Assembly: GCA_002002485.1 (NCBI GenBank)
Contig: MQVI01000024.1
Coordinates: forward strand, 1 to 37,104
Direction of reading: 5' to 3'
Length of the DNA stretch: 37,104 bases
Source: Pasteurellaceae bacterium 15-036681
GTDB taxonomy: Bacteria; Pseudomonadota; Gammaproteobacteria; Enterobacterales; Pasteurellaceae
Shown: positions 17,855-26,117 of the stretch, in pieces
How the letters are laid out: the number at the start of each line of letters is the position of its first letter
Position numbering within the stretch: the stretch's first letter is position 1
Made by a program: the position numbers and the translations under genes
Notes under the pieces: model-generated
Told to the model about the DNA's origin: nothing
The model's input: the letters and a program-made list of their open reading frames with translations, nothing else
Databases searched by the model: none

Positions 17855-18738
17855 TTTTATATTACATCATCATTTTATTTGGCCTCTTGTTGATTATCTT
17901 TGCTTTGTACAATTTGAAGAGAACTAAAAAACTAATTTCACCTTATGCTTCAACAAATAAGCAACAATTCGCTTATGCCACTTTAGCTCATATTCGTGAA
18001 ATTATTAAAGAATGGCTTAATTTCTTTACTCGCAATAACCCTGATAATTTGGGTAGAAATAGTATGGTGGCATTATTTATTGGTATTGTATTATTTATAT
18101 CCAATCGGTTCTTCTTCAAGCTTGGCGATTTCTGTTTTATTAGCGGTATGTTAGTTGCGTTTATTTCTGTTGTTTGGGTAATAGGTAAGCATGATAACCG
18201 CAAAGTATTTGAAGAATCTTTTCCAGAAGTGATCCAAGTAGTCAATTCAGCAATTTCAGCTGGAATTGGATTAATGCAAGCATTGGAACGCTGTGGTGCA
18301 AATATTCAAGGACCATTGGGACATGAATTTAGAAATATTTACCGACGTTTAGCAATCGGGGAAGATGTTGATTCGGTATTTGAAGACAGTTACAAACGCT
18401 ATAAATATAAAGAATATTACTACTTTATTATTATTATAAAATTAAACTTATCACGTGGTAGTCAATTAAAAGAAGTTATTTCACGTTTATCAAGAGTTAT
18501 CGCAGATAGTAAGAAAATGGAAAAGCGTAAAAAGGTATTAACTTCCGAAGCGCGTATGTCTGCGATGATCGTAGCATGTTTCCCTGTTGCCTTTATGCTC
18601 TTTATGCGATTTTCAATGCCACAGGATTTTGAATTCTTATTAAATGATCCAAGTGGTAGGATGATTTTCTACTATGTTATAGGTAGCGAACTATTAGGTC
18701 TGTTTACCATTTGGATGTTAATGCGGAGAGCGTCATGA
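17851..18738 (+). CDS. tadB: Tad inner-membrane platform protein TadB
   Basis: This is a 295-residue member of the T2SF/GspF family. It has an N-terminal membrane segment (YYIIILFGLLLIIFALY), two central membrane segments, the T2SF domain (ESFPEVIQVVNSAISAGIGLMQALERCG and LSRGSQLKEVISRLSRVIADSKKMEKR) and C-terminal membrane segments. With TadC it forms the inner-membrane base on which TadA acts. The GTG start overlaps the tadA stop, and its own stop overlaps tadC, indicating coupled translation of tadA-B-C. Confidence 0.92.
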   Translation: MILYYIIILFGLLLIIFALYNLKRTKKLISPYASTNKQQFAYATLAHIREIIKEWLNFFTRNNPDNLGRNSMVALFIGIVLFISNRFFFKLGDFCFISGMLVAFISVVWVIGKHDNRKVFEESFPEVIQVVNSAISAGIGLMQALERCGANIQGPLGHEFRNIYRRLAIGEDVDSVFEDSYKRYKYKEYYYFIIIIKLNLSRGSQLKEVISRLSRVIADSKKMEKRKKVLTSEARMSAMIVACFPVAFMLFMRFSMPQDFEFLLNDPSGRMIFYYVIGSELLGLFTIWMLMRRAS

Positions 18739-19580
18739 GTTATTTTGTCTTAATTTATCTTGTCGTTATTCTGTTTGGTTTTTTTGTTCTCGGTTATGCA
18801 TTTTGGGCAAAAGCTAATGTTGCCAAGAAAAAAAAGCTACTTTCGTTAGATAATTTTGTTATTGAGGAAAAAGTTGAAACAAAAACAAAACAAAGAATAG
18901 AAATTGAAACACTACTGATTCAAAACAATTACTGGACTAAATTCTTCTATACACTAGATAAGAATGTGCGTATTAAATTTTTAGCCATTACACTTGTTTC
19001 TGGAATAATTTACTTATTTAATCGAGACGTTTCTTCCACCGATTTAGCAATGATTGTTATGGGAATCTTGGTGACATTTATTTTTATTCCGTCTTTTGCG
19101 TGTAATTTTTTAATTAGGCGACAAATTAAGAAAATTATGGAAGATATGCCAGGTTTTATTGATTTAGTCGCTGTTAACTTGCAAGTTGGGATCGCATTAG
19201 AAGCTGCAATGAAACAAGTTGGAGAAGATTTTGCAACATTGAATAAAGATCTCTCATTATTGATTTTACGTGTAATTCGTAAGTCAGAAGTGATTGGTTT
19301 AGAAGCAGCAATTACGGAGCTATCCATTTCTTTACCAACGACCGAAGTCAAAATGTTTTGTACCGTATTATTACAAAGTTTAAATTTTGGCTCTTCGATT
19401 TATCATCACTTAATCCAATTAAGTGCGGATATTAGGGATATTCAATTATTAGCGATAGAAGAAAAATTAGGCTCACTCGCTGCAAAAATGAGTGTCCCAC
19501 TTATTTTGTTAATTATGTTCCCAATTGTTATTTTAATTGTAGCACCAGGCGCAATGCGTATTTTACCTACTTTATTGTAA
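18735..19580 (+). CDS. tadC: Tad inner-membrane platform protein TadC
   Basis: This is a 281-residue T2SF-family protein beginning MSYFVLIYLVVILFGFFVLG. The T2SF domain contains MPGFIDLVAVNLQVGIALEAAMKQVG and LQSLNFGSSIYHHLIQLSADIRD, and the end is a hydrophobic hairpin (PLILLIMFPIVILIVAPGAM). The ATG at 18735 overlaps the tadB stop (ATGA) and has GGAGAG upstream, so it is preferred over the upstream TTG at 18711. It partners TadB. Confidence 0.92.
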   Translation: MSYFVLIYLVVILFGFFVLGYAFWAKANVAKKKKLLSLDNFVIEEKVETKTKQRIEIETLLIQNNYWTKFFYTLDKNVRIKFLAITLVSGIIYLFNRDVSSTDLAMIVMGILVTFIFIPSFACNFLIRRQIKKIMEDMPGFIDLVAVNLQVGIALEAAMKQVGEDFATLNKDLSLLILRVIRKSEVIGLEAAITELSISLPTTEVKMFCTVLLQSLNFGSSIYHHLIQLSADIRDIQLLAIEEKLGSLAAKMSVPLILLIMFPIVILIVAPGAMRILPTLL

Positions 19581-19603
19581 TGAGATTTTTATAAGGAATT
19601 ATT

Positions 19604-20647
19604 ATGTTTAAACAGTATGTTTATTTAGCTGTAATAGCATTATTTATCACAGGTTGTTCTTCGATCAACTCAAATAATTTTAGTAGTGATTTTAAACAAA
19701 AAGAAAAGTTATATCAAACCACAGAAAATTATGTTCTGCTGGTTGATCTTTATCGTAACAGTTTACAAAAACAAGAAAATGACGAAGTCCGTTATAAATT
19801 AGCTGATAGCTATTATAATTTGAATGATGGCGAGTCAACATTGATTTACCTTAAACCATTATTGAGTAAACCAAATCGAATGTCAGAACAAGCAAAATTA
19901 TTGCAGATTAGAGCATTAATTTTAATTGCAAATTATAACGAAGCAATTCAATCCGCCACATCATTAATTCAGCAAAGTCCTAAAAATAGTGAAGCATACA
20001 ACCTGCGTGGTGTTTCCTATGCTAATGTCGGTGATTTTAATAATGCTTATCAAGATATTATTTCTGCCAGAGAAAACTTTATCAATGATAGTGTGGCACT
20101 AAATAATTTAGCTATGCTACATATACTTAGTGAGGACTACAATAAAGCTGTCGGATTACTCATGCCACAATACCTTAACGGCGTTAAGCCACCTAAATTG
20201 GTATATAACTTAGTATTAGCGTTAGTTAAAGCTGGGCGTTCAGATGATGCTACCAAGATTATTGAGAAAGAAAATCTTTCAGCATCACCAAAGGAGTTGA
20301 TCGAATCATTGAGAAAGGTAAAAAAAACACCTATGGTGGCAATGTACTCCACACCGCAGATGACTTTCACCTCTCAGCAGAACTATGAGCAGCCAGCAAA
20401 CTTCATAGATAATGTAAACGCAGAATCTGTAAACAATTGCCAAGTTGTACGAGGGCCAAATAACCTACCTGTCTACAAACAAATGCAAAAGGGTTGCCAT
20501 ACAGACAGTACTTATACAGTTGGTAAAAGAGACACTGTTTACTTGGTATCGTTCTTGACTGGTGCTAGTGTAAACCAAATCGCTGCATTAAATAACTTAA
20601 GAAAACCATACCAATTACGAGTTGGACGAGTACTACAAGTTCGATAA
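19604..20647 (+). CDS. tadD: TadD-type TPR lipoprotein with C-terminal LysM domain
   Basis: This is a 347-residue lipoprotein. The signal peptide ends FITGC, with Cys18 as the predicted lipid-bearing residue. TPR-like helices run from about residue 30 to 235; AYNLRGVSYANVGDFNNAYQ is a clear repeat. A linker (about 240-300) leads to residues 304-346, YTVGKRDTVYLVSFLTGASV...LRVGRVLQV, which fits a LysM peptidoglycan-binding domain. TadD acts like a PilF/PilW pilotin helper for the secretin and is usually about 250 residues with no LysM, so the extra domain is unusual. It lies between tadC and tadE in the normal place. Confidence 0.88.
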   Translation: MFKQYVYLAVIALFITGCSSINSNNFSSDFKQKEKLYQTTENYVLLVDLYRNSLQKQENDEVRYKLADSYYNLNDGESTLIYLKPLLSKPNRMSEQAKLLQIRALILIANYNEAIQSATSLIQQSPKNSEAYNLRGVSYANVGDFNNAYQDIISARENFINDSVALNNLAMLHILSEDYNKAVGLLMPQYLNGVKPPKLVYNLVLALVKAGRSDDATKIIEKENLSASPKELIESLRKVKKTPMVAMYSTPQMTFTSQQNYEQPANFIDNVNAESVNNCQVVRGPNNLPVYKQMQKGCHTDSTYTVGKRDTVYLVSFLTGASVNQIAALNNLRKPYQLRVGRVLQVR

Positions 20648-20711
20648 ATCATTTTTACGTTTTCCATTTAACAACATTCATGAATAACATATTTCACTAA
20701 AAAGGAATGAT

Positions 20712-21233
20712 ATGTTAAAGAAATTCTTAAAAGATAAAACAGCCGCCACAACAGTTGAATTCAGTTTAACTATTGGTATTTTTCTATTTATCGTACTTCT
20801 TTTCTTTGAATTAGCACGAATAGCATTGATTTCTGCCTATTTAGATTTGGCAGTTGCTGAATCTGCACGTTTAGCTCGAATTGATGCTTACGGCTATTAT
20901 GATAACAATCCTGAACGACCTTTTGACTATAAAGACGCATTTGAGAAACGTTTAAAAGAAGGGAAATTATGGTCAACACTTCATTTTGGTAATAGTACTG
21001 ACAAAATTATCACTATAGACGTGAAATATGCAGATAGCCCTGATGATCTAATTCATGACATATTTAGAGGCAAAGAAAGAGCATTTGATTCAAAAGAAGC
21101 ACAATTGGCTGAATATAGTGTTCGATATGAATACAAAAAATGGATTCCTATCGTACCTGATGTACTAACAAAGCCGATTTTTATCCGAAAATTTGTGATA
21201 GTACAAGAATATGAAAAAAAAGATAAACACTAA
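20712..21233 (+). CDS. tadE: TadE pseudopilin
   Basis: This is a 173-residue protein with a TadE-type prepilin N-terminus: KDKTAATTVEFSLTIGIF and a hydrophobic helix to about residue 35. The Glu (Glu16) would be +5 if TadV cuts between Ala11 and Ala12, so the residue before the cut is Ala rather than the usual Gly. TadE and TadF are minor pseudopilins required for Flp assembly in Aggregatibacter. A ribosome site AAAGGAA precedes the ATG. The end overlaps tadF by 23 bp. Confidence 0.88.
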   Translation: MLKKFLKDKTAATTVEFSLTIGIFLFIVLLFFELARIALISAYLDLAVAESARLARIDAYGYYDNNPERPFDYKDAFEKRLKEGKLWSTLHFGNSTDKIITIDVKYADSPDDLIHDIFRGKERAFDSKEAQLAEYSVRYEYKKWIPIVPDVLTKPIFIRKFVIVQEYEKKDKH

Positions 21234-21786
21234 TTTATTCAAAAAATTTAAACAAAATAACCTAGGATCAGTAACGGTAGAATTTGCCTTTATGCTACTA
21301 CTTCTGGGCTCGATGTTAATATTCATGGTGGATCTCATTTTATCTCGTTCAACGATGGGGAAATTGGACACTGTCAGCTATTCCTTGGTCAATGTATTAA
21401 AAGAGCGTAGTCGCTTTTATGCTAAATCATCAGAAATTACTGTTGAAGATGTTAGCAAACTACAAAAAATAGCAGGAAAACTACTATATGACGATCCAGA
21501 AAGCCAAAAGGTGCAGCTTTCTATTGAACAATTAACACATAAATCTGATGGATCTGTGAATCCTATTATCAAACTAGGAAATAAATCTTGCCACCCTGGA
21601 AGCTCGTTGAAAAAAGAACTCTCCCCTTACTCACAATCAAACAGATTGGAAAATCGCCAACAGCTGTCTGTTTACCAAGTAACACTGTGTATACCTGTAA
21701 CAAGCCCATTTAAATATTTTTTATTACGTGAAAATAATTATTCAGATCATATCATTCGTTCTTCTTCAATCGGCGTAGGAAGGTAA
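21211..21786 (+). CDS. tadF: TadF pseudopilin
   Basis: This is a 191-residue pseudopilin. The N-terminus KKKINTNLFKKFKQNNLG is followed by SVTVEFAFMLLLLGSMLIFMV, giving predicted TadV cleavage after Gly19 and Glu24 at +5. The mature part has cysteines near 129 and 163 that may form a disulfide in the periplasm. It overlaps tadE by 23 bp and is followed at once by tadG, so the three are translated as a unit. Confidence 0.87.
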   Translation: MKKKINTNLFKKFKQNNLGSVTVEFAFMLLLLGSMLIFMVDLILSRSTMGKLDTVSYSLVNVLKERSRFYAKSSEITVEDVSKLQKIAGKLLYDDPESQKVQLSIEQLTHKSDGSVNPIIKLGNKSCHPGSSLKKELSPYSQSNRLENRQQLSVYQVTLCIPVTSPFKYFLLRENNYSDHIIRSSSIGVGR

Positions 21787-21798
21787 GTGGGGAGCCTT

Positions 21799-23490
21799 AT
21801 GTTATATAAAAAAATCATCACTAAACATTTACAAAATTTCTGCCGAAATGAGCAAGGAGTATACTCTGTTTTTATGGCTGGAATAGGTTTTGTACTATTA
21901 GGCATTATTGCGCTTTCCGTAGATGGTTCAGGAATATTATTAGATAAAGCTCGCCTTTCACAGGGTATGGAGCAAGGGGCTTTGGCAGTATCAGCAGAAG
22001 CCAATAGGGTACGTAGTGATGAGCTAACCAAACATCAGTATTTTAATAATCAACAAGATACTGTAAGTACAATAACCGATGAAGCCTTTAAAGAATTATG
22101 TAAGGATAAAAACCAATTTCAATGTGCAAAAGTTGCAAAAGCCTATAATCGCGATCAACAGCTATTGAAAAGTTATGTACAAGCCTATCTTCCGGATGTA
22201 AAAATTCCGCGTGATTTTGACTATGAATGCGAAACAAAACAGCATTCATCTCAAAGAGTAGTCAGTTGCTGGGCACAAGGGGATATTGATCGCCCTTCAT
22301 GGCTACCATTAAATGGCACAAGTTTGACATTTCCCCCCCAAGTTACTATGGCATCTGAGCAAGTTTTTACCGGTAAAATTTTAGACGCAATCGCACCGAT
22401 AGACTTAATGTTAGTTACAGACTTATCTGGTTCGATGAATGATAATAATGCTTCGGGAGGAGACTCTAAAAGTAAAATTCAGGTTTTAAGAGAAGTAGTT
22501 GCTGATATTGGTAAAGAATTATTGGATACTAATAGCGCTGATGTAAGCCCTTACAATCGTATCCGTTTTGCCTCTTTTGCATTTGGTGCAAGCCAAGTCG
22601 GTAATCAACGAGAATGTGTATTACCCTATATATTAACAAGATCTGGTAATACTGAGCTATTTCGTCGTACATCTTATTATCATAATTATTATGTCTACAA
22701 TTCTTATCATAGAAGATACTATCAACCTTTAGAATATACAGGATCACTATTGGACTATTGGAACTATAAAATATCTCGAGGGGAAGGAACCACCGAATAT
22801 GGAAGGTTTCTTAGTTTATTAAACGAACAAATTAATTACCCCCAAACTATAGAAGATATTTATAACTTTAATGGCAGAGCTCGCAATTATGAAATTAGTT
22901 TCCCTAAAAATTCATGGTGCCTAGCAAGCAATAACTATGCTACGACAACAACCAGCGAAAAATGGTATAAAAAAAATGAAGGAAATCAACTGAATAGTGC
23001 GCTTAGTCAAATAATGCCTTTAGGAGCAACTTTATCTAGCTCTGGCTTACTTGTTGGTGCAAATTTATTGATGGATAAAAACATGGAAGAGAAAGCTCAA
23101 CCATCAAAATTACAAACTAATACCCAACGTATCCTATTGATATTATCAGATGGACGCGATGAAATTTATGGAGATAAAAATACTATGGCAGCTTATAAGA
23201 TTCCTGAAATGGAGATTACACGAAAGCTGTTGGATCAAGGGGCTTGTAAAGCTATCAGAATTCAAGTAGATAAGCTACAGGACAAAAATCACCCATCCAG
23301 ACCAACAAGAATCCATTTTGTTGCTTTCGGTTATTCTTTAGATGGCGAACAAAAGCAATCTTGGGAAAATTGTGTCGGTAAGGAAAACTATCATTCAGCA
23401 CGCAATAAAAAGGAATTACTCGATACTTTTAAACAAATTGTAGGTCGCCAAGAAGATGTTGGGCATGTGGCACCACATAAAGTATTCTAA
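21799..23490 (+). CDS. tadG: TadG, von Willebrand factor A-domain pilus protein
   Basis: This is a 563-residue protein. The N-terminal TadG/Flp-like membrane anchor is FCRNEQGVYSVFMAGIGFVL, followed by LDKARLSQGMEQGALAVSAEA. A vWA domain begins near residue 200 with PIDLMLVTDLSGSMND, a complete MIDAS metal site (DxSGS), and continues to RILLILSDGRDE. Long Tyr-rich segments (about 295-325) interrupt it. TadG is needed for adherence in Aggregatibacter and is the last gene of the operon. The ATG at 21799 is chosen over the GTG at 21787 because GGGGAG sits just before it. A palindromic terminator follows. Confidence 0.9.
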   Translation: MLYKKIITKHLQNFCRNEQGVYSVFMAGIGFVLLGIIALSVDGSGILLDKARLSQGMEQGALAVSAEANRVRSDELTKHQYFNNQQDTVSTITDEAFKELCKDKNQFQCAKVAKAYNRDQQLLKSYVQAYLPDVKIPRDFDYECETKQHSSQRVVSCWAQGDIDRPSWLPLNGTSLTFPPQVTMASEQVFTGKILDAIAPIDLMLVTDLSGSMNDNNASGGDSKSKIQVLREVVADIGKELLDTNSADVSPYNRIRFASFAFGASQVGNQRECVLPYILTRSGNTELFRRTSYYHNYYVYNSYHRRYYQPLEYTGSLLDYWNYKISRGEGTTEYGRFLSLLNEQINYPQTIEDIYNFNGRARNYEISFPKNSWCLASNNYATTTTSEKWYKKNEGNQLNSALSQIMPLGATLSSSGLLVGANLLMDKNMEEKAQPSKLQTNTQRILLILSDGRDEIYGDKNTMAAYKIPEMEITRKLLDQGACKAIRIQVDKLQDKNHPSRPTRIHFVAFGYSLDGEQKQSWENCVGKENYHSARNKKELLDTFKQIVGRQEDVGHVAPHKVF

Positions 23491-23500
23491 CAAGTTGATT

Positions 23501-23530
23501 AATAGGCACAAATATTTGTGCCTATTTTCT
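23501..23530 (+). terminator. Terminator of the flp-tad operon
   Basis: A perfect palindrome, AATAGGCACAAAT with its complement (23501-23526), ends in a short T-run. It lies 11 bp after the tadG stop. It is followed by the malP control region. Confidence 0.7.
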
Positions 23531-23540
23531 AAAAATATAT

Positions 23541-23626
23541 CTATCCTCCCGATCTCTCCTCCCCATATTCGTCCCTCAAGAATGATTTACATCTTGCTAT
23601 TTTTGCGCATAATGCTTGAGTATAAA
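23541..23626 (+). promoter_or_regulatory. malP control region with inverted MalT-box-like sites
   Basis: On the minus strand, GGGGAGGAGA (23564-23555) matches the MalT box GGGGAKGAKG at 9 of 10, and CGGGAGGATA (about 23551-23542) matches at 8 of 10. They are about 13 bp apart and precede a TATAAA (23621-23626) that is the likely -10 box. A CATAAT at 23608-23613 is an alternative. The strand orientation is opposite to the box before malE. Activation by MalT, encoded downstream, is inferred. Confidence 0.5.
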
Positions 23627-23649
23627 TTTAAGTCTTTAATGGAGTAATT

Positions 23650-26049
23650 ATGTCGCTAACCAGCTTATTTCAAACGCAGTTTGAACAAAGTTTAAATCAA
23701 TATTGTACGGAACGTTTTCTCAATCCAAATCAACTTTCTGATACGCAATGGTATCAACTTATCGCTCAAGTGAGCCAGCATACTATCTTGCAACATTTCC
23801 CGAAAAACCCACCGCTTGCGGATACTCGCAAAGTCAATTATCTCTCAATGGAATTCCTTATCGGGCGTTTACTTGGCAATAACCTAATGAGCTTAGGTGT
23901 TTATCAATATGTGGATAGCTTAATCGCTCAATATGGCAAAAACCTTGTGGATATCTTAGAGCAAGAGCGTGATCCCTCTTTAGGAAATGGCGGTTTAGGG
24001 CGTTTAGCCGCTTGCTATTTAGACTCAATGGCAAGTGTTTCACAGCCTGCGGTCGGCTATGGTTTACATTATCAATACGGCTTATTTAAACAGAGTTTTG
24101 GTTGGGCTGGCGAACAACGTGAAGAGGGCGACGGTTGGCAACGTGATTTCTATTTACAGCAATATCACCGCCCTGATTTCCGCCAAACTGCTGGCTTTGG
24201 TGGTGAAGTATGGCACCAATCTGGCGATAAATATTTATGGAAACCGGAATGGACGATCTTTGGTGAAGCATTCGACTTACCTGTAGCCGGTTATAAAGGT
24301 GTGCAACAGCCATTACGTTTATGGCAAGGCTATAGCGAAACGGCGTTTGATTTAGCCCAATTTAATGAAGGCGAATATTTAGATGCCGAACAAAAAGTGG
24401 TTGATGCGGCAAAACTGACCAAAGTACTTTATCCAAACGATAATCACCAAAACGGCAAACTCTTACGCTTAATGCAGCAATATTTCCACTGTGCTTGTTC
24501 TGTGGCGGATATTCTACGTAATCATCTTGCCCAAGGTCGCACTTTAGAGCAACTCCCTGAATTTGAAGTTATTCAGCTCAATGATACTCACCCTGCGATT
24601 GCCATTCCTGAGTTAATGCGTTTATTGCTAGATGAATACGATCTCAACTGGCAACAAGCGTGGGCAATCTGTTCAAAAACCTTTGCCTATACCAACCATA
24701 CCCTATTGCCAGAGGCATTAGAGCAGTGGGATCAACATCTAGTGGCAACCCTACTACCACGCCATTTAATGATTATTGAGCGTATCAATAACCAGCTTTA
24801 TCACCAAGTTCAGCAAGAATTTAGCGAAGAAGAATTTGCGAAAGCATGGCAAGAAACGGCGGTGTTAATGAACCACCGAGTACGTATGGCAAACCTATGT
24901 GTAGTGGGTTCATTTGCGGTGAATGGCGTGGCGCAAATCCACTCGGATTTAGTGGTAAGCGATCTCTTCCCTGCTTATGCTCGTTTATTCAAAGGGCGTT
25001 TCCATAATGTTACTAACGGTATTACCCCACGTCGTTGGATCCGCCAAGCGAACCCGAAACTTAGTGCATTGCTTGATCAACATATCGAAGGCGATTGGAC
25101 ACAAGATCTTGAGCAACTGCGCCAGATCGAAAAATTTGCAAAAGATCCTGCTTTCCAAACCGCTTACAGCGAAATCAAGCAACACAACAAACAGCAATTA
25201 GCCGATTATATTGAGCAAGAAATCGGTCTAAAAGTGAATTGTGAGGCGATATTCGATGTACAAATTAAGCGTTTCCACGAATATAAACGCCAACATCTTA
25301 ATTTGTTGAACATCATTGCTACTTATCAAGAATTGAAAGCAAATCCACAGCAAGATTTTGTGCCTCGTCTGTTTATCTTTGCCGGTAAAGCAGCCCCAGG
25401 TTACTTTATGGCGAAACAGATTATTCAAGCGATCAACAATGTGGCAAAAGTGATTAACAACGATGTTGATATGCAAGGTAAATTACAGGTGGCATTCCTA
25501 CCTGATTACCGTGTCAGTCTTGCGGAGAAAATTATTCCTGCGGCTGATGTATCTGAGCAAATTTCCCTTGCAGGTAAAGAGGCTTCGGGTACGGGCAATA
25601 TGAAACTGGCATTAAATGGCGCAATTACTTTAGGTACTTTAGACGGCGCCAATGTGGAAATTGCTGAATACGCAGGGGAAGAAAATGTGGTGATCTTCGG
25701 GCATACCGTTGAAACCGTACGTGAATTACGTGACAAAGGCTATCGCTCAAAAGCGTACTATGAGCAAAATGAGGTATTAAAACAGGCAATTGATGCTCTT
25801 GCAGACGGCACTTTCTCAGAAGGGGATAAAACACGCTTTGAGCCGTTAGTGGATGATATGTTAAATAAGGACTACTTCTGTGTGTTAGCGGACTTTGCCA
25901 GCTACCGTGAGGCACAAAAAGAGGTGGCAAAACGTTACCAAAATCGCACCGCTTGGACAGAGGCAACTATTCTAAATACCGCTAGATTAGGCGTATTTAG
26001 TTCAGACCGCTCAATTAGAGATTACCAACAGCGAATTTGGAAGAAATAA
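23650..26049 (+). CDS. malP: Maltodextrin (alpha-glucan) phosphorylase
   Basis: This is a 799-residue glycogen-phosphorylase family enzyme that releases glucose-1-phosphate from maltodextrins by phosphorolysis. It starts with the family's typical YLSMEFLIGRLLGNNL region and has EERDPSLGNGGLGRLAAC-like sequence (EQERDPSLGNGGLGRL). The pyridoxal-phosphate site is EASGTGNMKLALNG, with Lys652 as the cofactor lysine. Length is close to E. coli MalP (797). Placement beside malT and probable MalT boxes favours malP over glgP. It has a GGAG ribosome site. Convergent malT follows after 68 bp. Confidence 0.92.
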   Translation: MSLTSLFQTQFEQSLNQYCTERFLNPNQLSDTQWYQLIAQVSQHTILQHFPKNPPLADTRKVNYLSMEFLIGRLLGNNLMSLGVYQYVDSLIAQYGKNLVDILEQERDPSLGNGGLGRLAACYLDSMASVSQPAVGYGLHYQYGLFKQSFGWAGEQREEGDGWQRDFYLQQYHRPDFRQTAGFGGEVWHQSGDKYLWKPEWTIFGEAFDLPVAGYKGVQQPLRLWQGYSETAFDLAQFNEGEYLDAEQKVVDAAKLTKVLYPNDNHQNGKLLRLMQQYFHCACSVADILRNHLAQGRTLEQLPEFEVIQLNDTHPAIAIPELMRLLLDEYDLNWQQAWAICSKTFAYTNHTLLPEALEQWDQHLVATLLPRHLMIIERINNQLYHQVQQEFSEEEFAKAWQETAVLMNHRVRMANLCVVGSFAVNGVAQIHSDLVVSDLFPAYARLFKGRFHNVTNGITPRRWIRQANPKLSALLDQHIEGDWTQDLEQLRQIEKFAKDPAFQTAYSEIKQHNKQQLADYIEQEIGLKVNCEAIFDVQIKRFHEYKRQHLNLLNIIATYQELKANPQQDFVPRLFIFAGKAAPGYFMAKQIIQAINNVAKVINNDVDMQGKLQVAFLPDYRVSLAEKIIPAADVSEQISLAGKEASGTGNMKLALNGAITLGTLDGANVEIAEYAGEENVVIFGHTVETVRELRDKGYRSKAYYEQNEVLKQAIDALADGTFSEGDKTRFEPLVDDMLNKDYFCVLADFASYREAQKEVAKRYQNRTAWTEATILNTARLGVFSSDRSIRDYQQRIWKK

Positions 26050-26060
26050 CATTATTTATC

Positions 26061-26088
26061 GTAGGGTGGGCATCCCTGCCCGCCCTAC
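26061..26088. repeat. Palindromic repeat, family D, between malP and malT
   Basis: GTAGGGTGGGCA (26061-26072) and TGCCCGCCCTAC (26077-26088) are inverted repeats with one mismatch and a 4-nt loop. It is GC-rich against its surroundings and lies in the 68-bp gap between convergent malP and malT, so it could act as a shared terminator even though no long T-run follows. Confidence 0.75.
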
Positions 26089-26117
26089 ATATTTCATTAA
26101 AAAGTACATTTCCCTTT

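Noticed and set aside
18711-18734. TTG start of tadC
   Set aside because: The ATG at 18735 overlaps the tadB stop and has GGAGAG before it.
21787-21798. GTG start of tadG
   Set aside because: GGGGAG directly after it serves the ATG at 21799, so the GTG is more likely within the ribosome site region.
23456-23647. Small frame between tadG and malP
   Set aside because: It includes the tadG end, the terminator palindrome and the MalT-like boxes, so it is unlikely to be coding.
25625-25966. 113-codon minus-strand frame inside malP
   Set aside because: It is a shadow of the strongly conserved phosphorylase catalytic region on the other strand.
26061-26088. Reading the family D palindrome as an ordinary terminator only
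   Set aside because: There is no T-run on either strand and the GC-rich arm is unlike the local sequence, so a mobile palindrome is the better description, though it may still block transcription.
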